8,148 nt of DNA. Source: Clostridia bacterium. Its GTDB lineage: Bacteria; Bacillota; Clostridia; TANB77; CAG-508. The position numbers and the translations under genes were made by a program. The notes below the pieces were generated by a model. The model saw only the letters and a list, made by a program, of their open reading frames with translations. It was not told the origin of the DNA and ran no database searches. The DNA is taken from positions 1 through 8,148 of the forward strand of contig CAAECB010000036.1 of NCBI GenBank assembly GCA_900754285.1, in the 5' to 3' direction. Positions 5,249-8,148 of this stretch are shown piece by piece; the stretch's first letter is position 1; every line of letters begins with the position of its first letter.

Positions 5249-7087
5249 TCATTTTAAAAATTCATTTGACACAATTGTTATCTTATTTATTAATTTAGTA
5301 TTTTCATCAAATGACATCGCTATAGTAAATTTAGTATTTTTATTTTCATCTAATACCTTTCTTAACTCATCTGTTTTCTCTTCATTACTACTTTTCCTTT
5401 TAATATCAAGTACCATTCCTCTTAATTTTTTCTCATTATTACTTTTTTCTTCATAAAAAACTTGTGCATCAGCAAAACAATCTTGTATAGTATCTAATAA
5501 TTGATTTATATTAGTTACATCTACTTCTTTTCCTATAAAAAATGTTAGTTGTGAATTAAATCTATTCCTTTCTGCCTCTGTTACTACTTCTTCTTGTGCC
5601 TGCTCAAATTTTATCTCACTTTCTTTTAATATTAATAAATCTTTTAACATACTATTTATATCATCTAGTTTTACATTTTCAAGAACATTGCTTATCATAT
5701 TATTTACATTATTTTGCGCTATTTCTGCAATTTTCTTTGCCTGTTCTTGATTTAAGCTATTCAAATCCACATTATTAGCATCTGACAATTTTATTTGATT
5801 TTCAAATTCTTGCACACAATTTATATATTGATCTATCTTTACTTCAGCTATATTTCCATCCACTGTATAAGTCACTTTATAGTTATTATCTATTTTATCA
5901 TTATCTTTATTTTGTACAATTTGTACTTCAAATTTTTTCTCTTCTATTCCATCTTTGCTATTTGTATATTGAATATTTATATCTTGATTATTTTCTGATA
6001 CTTTTTTTTCTACTTTTATATTATCCTCTAATGTTCCATTATCTAATTGTTGAACATAGCTTACTTGAAATAATTCTGTATTCATCGTATCAAATGTTAA
6101 AGTTTCTGTTGGAGTTTTAATTAGAGTTTTTATAGTTTGTCCATTACGTTCATATACTGTTATTTCTGTCTCTTCTTCTCCTATATTATTATTTTTTATA
6201 TCATCAATTTTTTCATCTATTAAATTTGTAAATATTTCTCTTAGATTTTTTTCTTCTTTATATGAGCCATAAGTTTCTAATTCAGTTTGTAAAGTATCTA
6301 GCTTTCCTAAAATTATCTCATCTTTTTCTATTCTATCCAATAATGTAAGTATTAAACTATTAAATTTTTCTTTGCTTTGTTTTAAGCTATATGCATTTGC
6401 TTTGTAGGTGTTTCCATTTACTACTATATTTTGATTACTTTTCTTTTCATAACTACTTTTATCTGTATTTTGTTCTAATATAGATGTATAAGTGCTTGAA
6501 AGTACTTGTGTTTCATCTGATGTGAAATTAATAAAATCTGCTAATTTTAACTGATTATACATTATTGGTATTATAGCTAGTTTTTCCTTTGAAATTCCTG
6601 TTGTTCCTTCTAATTCTTCTAGATTTTCATTTTTTGCAGATATAAATTGTTGTATTCCATCTAATCGTATTCCATGTTTTTCTCCATCTTGTAAATATTC
6701 AAATCTTGCTATATCAGAATTTTCGTATACTATTCTTGCATCTTGATAATTGTAGTTTTCTGCTTTGCTTTTTTGCCCTGATATATCTATTTCAGCCTTG
6801 TTTATAGTATTTGACATATTATTGTTACTGTCTTTATATGATACAGTTGCTTTTAGATTTTCTGTTGTTTTTTGATTATTAATTGCATTTTCTATTCCTT
6901 CTGGTTTATTTTTTGCTATTCCATCTATTATATTGATATTCTGTGCTAGGTATTTTTCAAATAATTTGTATTTTGGCTTAAACATGTCTGTTGTGAAATA
7001 TAATGCTACTAATACTCCTATTACTATTATTATTGGTAATACTATTGATATTATCATTATTAATTGTCTTTTTTTTCTTGCTATCAT
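5249..7087 (-). CDS. membrane-anchored extracytoplasmic protein of unknown function, 612 aa
   Basis: The protein starts with a basic cytoplasmic tail (MIARKKRQ) and a single strongly hydrophobic helix at about 9-31, followed by TTDMFKPKYKLFEKYLAQN (32-50). The rest is hydrophilic, rich in Asn, Lys, Glu and Ile, with few Cys and no lipobox, so it is a bitopic protein with its bulk outside the membrane. The body is predicted alternating beta strands (for example QTIKTLIKTPTETLTFDTM) and helices; residues from about 502 (VTEAERNRFNSQLTFFIG) to the end look like a separate C-terminal domain. I recognise no catalytic motif and give no symbol. The start is secure: GAGGAGG (7100-7094) precedes the ATG at 7087 by 6 nt, and a consensus promoter lies at 7120-7148. 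It is the first gene of the cluster that includes the CE4 deacetylase, which suggests an envelope-related job. Substrate binding or a sensor role is speculation. Confidence 0.75.
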   Translation of the reverse strand: MIARKKRQLIMIISIVLPIIIVIGVLVALYFTTDMFKPKYKLFEKYLAQNINIIDGIAKNKPEGIENAINNQKTTENLKATVSYKDSNNNMSNTINKAEIDISGQKSKAENYNYQDARIVYENSDIARFEYLQDGEKHGIRLDGIQQFISAKNENLEELEGTTGISKEKLAIIPIMYNQLKLADFINFTSDETQVLSSTYTSILEQNTDKSSYEKKSNQNIVVNGNTYKANAYSLKQSKEKFNSLILTLLDRIEKDEIILGKLDTLQTELETYGSYKEEKNLREIFTNLIDEKIDDIKNNNIGEEETEITVYERNGQTIKTLIKTPTETLTFDTMNTELFQVSYVQQLDNGTLEDNIKVEKKVSENNQDINIQYTNSKDGIEEKKFEVQIVQNKDNDKIDNNYKVTYTVDGNIAEVKIDQYINCVQEFENQIKLSDANNVDLNSLNQEQAKKIAEIAQNNVNNMISNVLENVKLDDINSMLKDLLILKESEIKFEQAQEEVVTEAERNRFNSQLTFFIGKEVDVTNINQLLDTIQDCFADAQVFYEEKSNNEKKLRGMVLDIKRKSSNEEKTDELRKVLDENKNTKFTIAMSFDENTKLINKITIVSNEFLK

Positions 7088-7119
7088 TTTTTTCCTCCTC
7101 TTTACTTTTGTACACTCAT

Positions 7120-7148
7120 ATTATAACTTTTTTTCTTATTTTATTCAA
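7120..7148 (-). promoter_or_regulatory. sigma-A promoter of the 612-aa/deacetylase/798-aa cluster
   Basis: TTGAAT (7148 to 7143) and TATAAT (7125 to 7120) on the minus strand are 17 bp apart with an A-rich spacer. The start site would be near 7113, about 25 nt before the ATG at 7087. It is the only strong promoter seen for the three-gene cluster. Confidence 0.75.
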
Positions 7149-7157
7149 TAGTATTTA

Positions 7158-7208
7158 AAAAAATTTTTTAGGGAGTGATGTTTTTTGAGTCCGTCCCCAA
7201 AAACATCA
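7158..7208 (-). terminator. stem-loop and U-rich tract after rlmB
   Basis: Nine bp past the rlmB stop, TGATGTTTTT and AAAAACATCA (arms 7199-7208 and 7176-7185) form a perfect 10-bp stem with a 13-nt loop. In the minus strand the loop reads GGGGACGGACTCA. It is followed by CTCCCTAAAAAATTTTTTT, so a U-run occurs about 12 nt after the stem; the GGGGA of the loop and the CTCCC after the stem could also pair as an alternative GC helix nearer to the U-run. Function as the rlmB terminator is likely but the geometry is unusual. Confidence 0.5.
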
Positions 7209-7216
7209 AGCTCTAA

Positions 7217-7996
7217 TTACATTCTTTGCTTTACAGCCTCATAAACAACAATTCCTGTTGAAACAGAAGCATTTAAAGAAGTAACTTTACCTTTCATTGG
7301 TATTTTAACCAAAAAATCACAATTTTTCTTTACTTTTTCACTCATGCCTTGACCTTCATTACCAATAACTATTCCTAAAGGACCTTTTAAATCTTGATTA
7401 TAATAATAATTTTTAGCATCAATATCTGTTCCACAAATCCATAAACCATTATCTTTTAATTTTTGAATACTATCAGAAATATTAGTAACTCTTGCTATTT
7501 TCATATGCTCAACTGCCCCTGCTGACACTTTGCTAACTGTACTATTTACACTCGCAGCTCTTCTTTTTGGAATTATTACTCCATGGACACCTGCCGTTTC
7601 AGCTGTTCTTATTATTGAACCTAAATTATGAGGATCTTCAATTCCATCTAAAATTAATACAAAAGGATCTTCATTCTTATTTTTTGCATCTTCTAATATA
7701 TCTTCTATTTCGCAATATTCAAATGGTGGCACTATAGCTATTACACCTTGATAATTTGGTGTTTGTGCCATCTGCTCCATTTGTCTTTTATCTTTTTCTA
7801 CTATAATTACATTTCTTTCTCTTGCCATAGCCAATATCTTATTTATAGAGCCATGTTTTTCTCCTTTTGTTACAAATATTTTATTTATATCTTTTTTACT
7901 TTCCAACAATTCTATTACTGAATTTCTTCCTTCTATTTGATCATCATAAATTTTTTCTTCTTTTTTCTCATATTTATTATTAAAATTTTCTTTCAT
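7217..7996 (-). CDS. rlmB: 23S rRNA 2'-O-ribose methyltransferase, RlmB/TrmH (SpoU) family
   Basis: This is a SAM-dependent SPOUT methyltransferase; the closest described type is RlmB, which methylates the ribose of G2251 in 23S rRNA. Counting from ATG 7996 (259 aa), an L30e-like substrate-binding domain lies at about 21-95 (IEGRNSVIELL at its start). The knotted catalytic domain follows with motif 1 DGIEDPHNLGSIIRTAETAG (117-136, with the conserved Asn124 and Arg130), motif 2 GNEGQGMS (212-219) and motif 3 IPMKGKVTSLNASVSTGI (232-249). Length fits the family (about 245 aa) with a charged N-terminal tail. Start: AAAGGTGA (8012-8005) lies 8 nt before ATG 7996; in-frame GTG codons at 8008 and 8002 are in or too near the Shine-Dalgarno. 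Exact target nucleotide cannot be proven, since paralogues in this family modify other rRNA or tRNA sites. A palindromic repeat occupies its upstream region. Confidence 0.9.
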   Translation of the reverse strand: MKENFNNKYEKKEEKIYDDQIEGRNSVIELLESKKDINKIFVTKGEKHGSINKILAMARERNVIIVEKDKRQMEQMAQTPNYQGVIAIVPPFEYCEIEDILEDAKNKNEDPFVLILDGIEDPHNLGSIIRTAETAGVHGVIIPKRRAASVNSTVSKVSAGAVEHMKIARVTNISDSIQKLKDNGLWICGTDIDAKNYYYNQDLKGPLGIVIGNEGQGMSEKVKKNCDFLVKIPMKGKVTSLNASVSTGIVVYEAVKQRM

Positions 7997-8004
7997 TTTC
8001 ACTC

Positions 8005-8012
8005 TCACCTTT
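8005..8012 (-). promoter_or_regulatory. Shine-Dalgarno deciding the rlmB start
   Basis: The minus strand reads AAAGGTGA, with 8 nt to the ATG at 7996. The in-frame GTG at 8008 is inside this sequence and the GTG at 8002 is only 2 nt from it, so the shorter 259-aa reading is preferred. Confidence 0.65.
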
Positions 8013-8020
8013 CTTAAATG

Positions 8021-8148
8021 CAGTTTGACGCCGCCAAAATTGTAATTATTCCATTTTACTTCTCAGATTGGAAAAGAATTAAATTTTGGCAAGGAAAACA
8101 AATTTAAAATTCATGAGGCGTACAAAGGTACGTTGATTGAATTTTAAA
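8021..8148. repeat. intergenic palindromic repeat element, cut by the right edge
   Basis: Two hairpins lie side by side upstream of rlmB. The first pairs GCCAAAATT (8033-8041) with AATTTTGGC (8082-8090) and extends imperfectly inward. The second pairs TTTAAAATTCA (8103-8113) with TGAATTTTAAA (8138-8148) and has an inner CGTAC/GTACG stem (8119-8123 and 8128-8132) with loop AAAG. The second hairpin's outer arm stops exactly at the window end, so the palindrome may continue. GC-rich GACGCCGCC at 8027-8035 is unlike the surrounding DNA. The structure fits a small interspersed, REP- or MITE-like element. No promoter for rlmB is clear within it. Confidence 0.55.

Noticed and set aside
5596..5998. 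Two plus-strand open frames with hydrophobic products
   Set aside because: They are antisense to the 612-aa gene, without translation signals, and show the same composition artefact.
6933..7151. Plus-strand open frame of 72 codons overlapping the cluster promoter
   Set aside because: It is antisense to the membrane helix region of the 612-aa gene and to its promoter; no ribosome binding site is seen.
1..8148. CRISPR array, tRNA or rRNA genes
   Set aside because: No regularly spaced direct repeats, tRNA cloverleaf or rRNA sequence was seen on either strand.

Overview
The window is AT-rich DNA with poly-purine coding strands, strong AGGAGG-type ribosome binding sites and consensus sigma-A promoters. 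It looks like a low-GC member of the Bacillota, most likely a clostridium or an uncultured relative. That placement rests on composition, codon use and gene types; there is no marker gene here that fixes a species.

Layout from left to right. Positions 1-307 hold no protein gene but are far from empty. They carry a well-formed minus-strand sigma-A promoter (221-249), then about 130 nt that fold into a series of hairpins ending in a very GC-rich 12-bp stem, then a second minus-strand promoter (extended -10) with a short 5' hairpin and the start of a Shine-Dalgarno-like sequence that runs off the left edge. The hairpins pair fully only as minus-strand RNA, through G-U wobbles, so I read this as a minus-strand structured non-coding RNA of unidentified class. 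Next comes a minus-strand MazF/PemK-like gene (308-901) with its own promoter and no recognisable antitoxin. A 248-bp divergent region (902-1149) separates it from a plus-strand gene of unknown function (1150-1668). This region holds an exact GAAC-N4-GTTC site (the Firmicutes LexA/SOS-box pattern) and three palindromes. A hairpin at 1679-1704 closes the convergent gene pair.

From 7148 down to 1773 lies a minus-strand cluster: a promoter, a 612-residue membrane-anchored protein of unknown function, an extracytoplasmic CE4 polysaccharide deacetylase, and a 798-residue coiled-coil-rich protein of unknown function. The last two are separated by only 14 bp that hold the ribosome binding site of the third gene, so they are very probably cotranscribed. 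The first gene is linked by a 135-bp gap with a long stem-loop. The deacetylase and the anchored first protein suggest a cell-envelope role, but the two large proteins cannot be assigned a function from sequence alone.

At the right, a minus-strand rlmB/trmH-family rRNA 2'-O-methyltransferase (7217-7996) ends at a stem-loop. It is preceded by a palindromic intergenic repeat (about 8021-8148) that is cut by the window edge.

The points most worth a second look are the structured RNA at the left edge, the SOS-like box beside an apparently orphan MazF-like gene whose usual catalytic Arg is a His, the operon with two uncharacterised envelope-linked proteins, and the interspersed palindromic element at the right edge.
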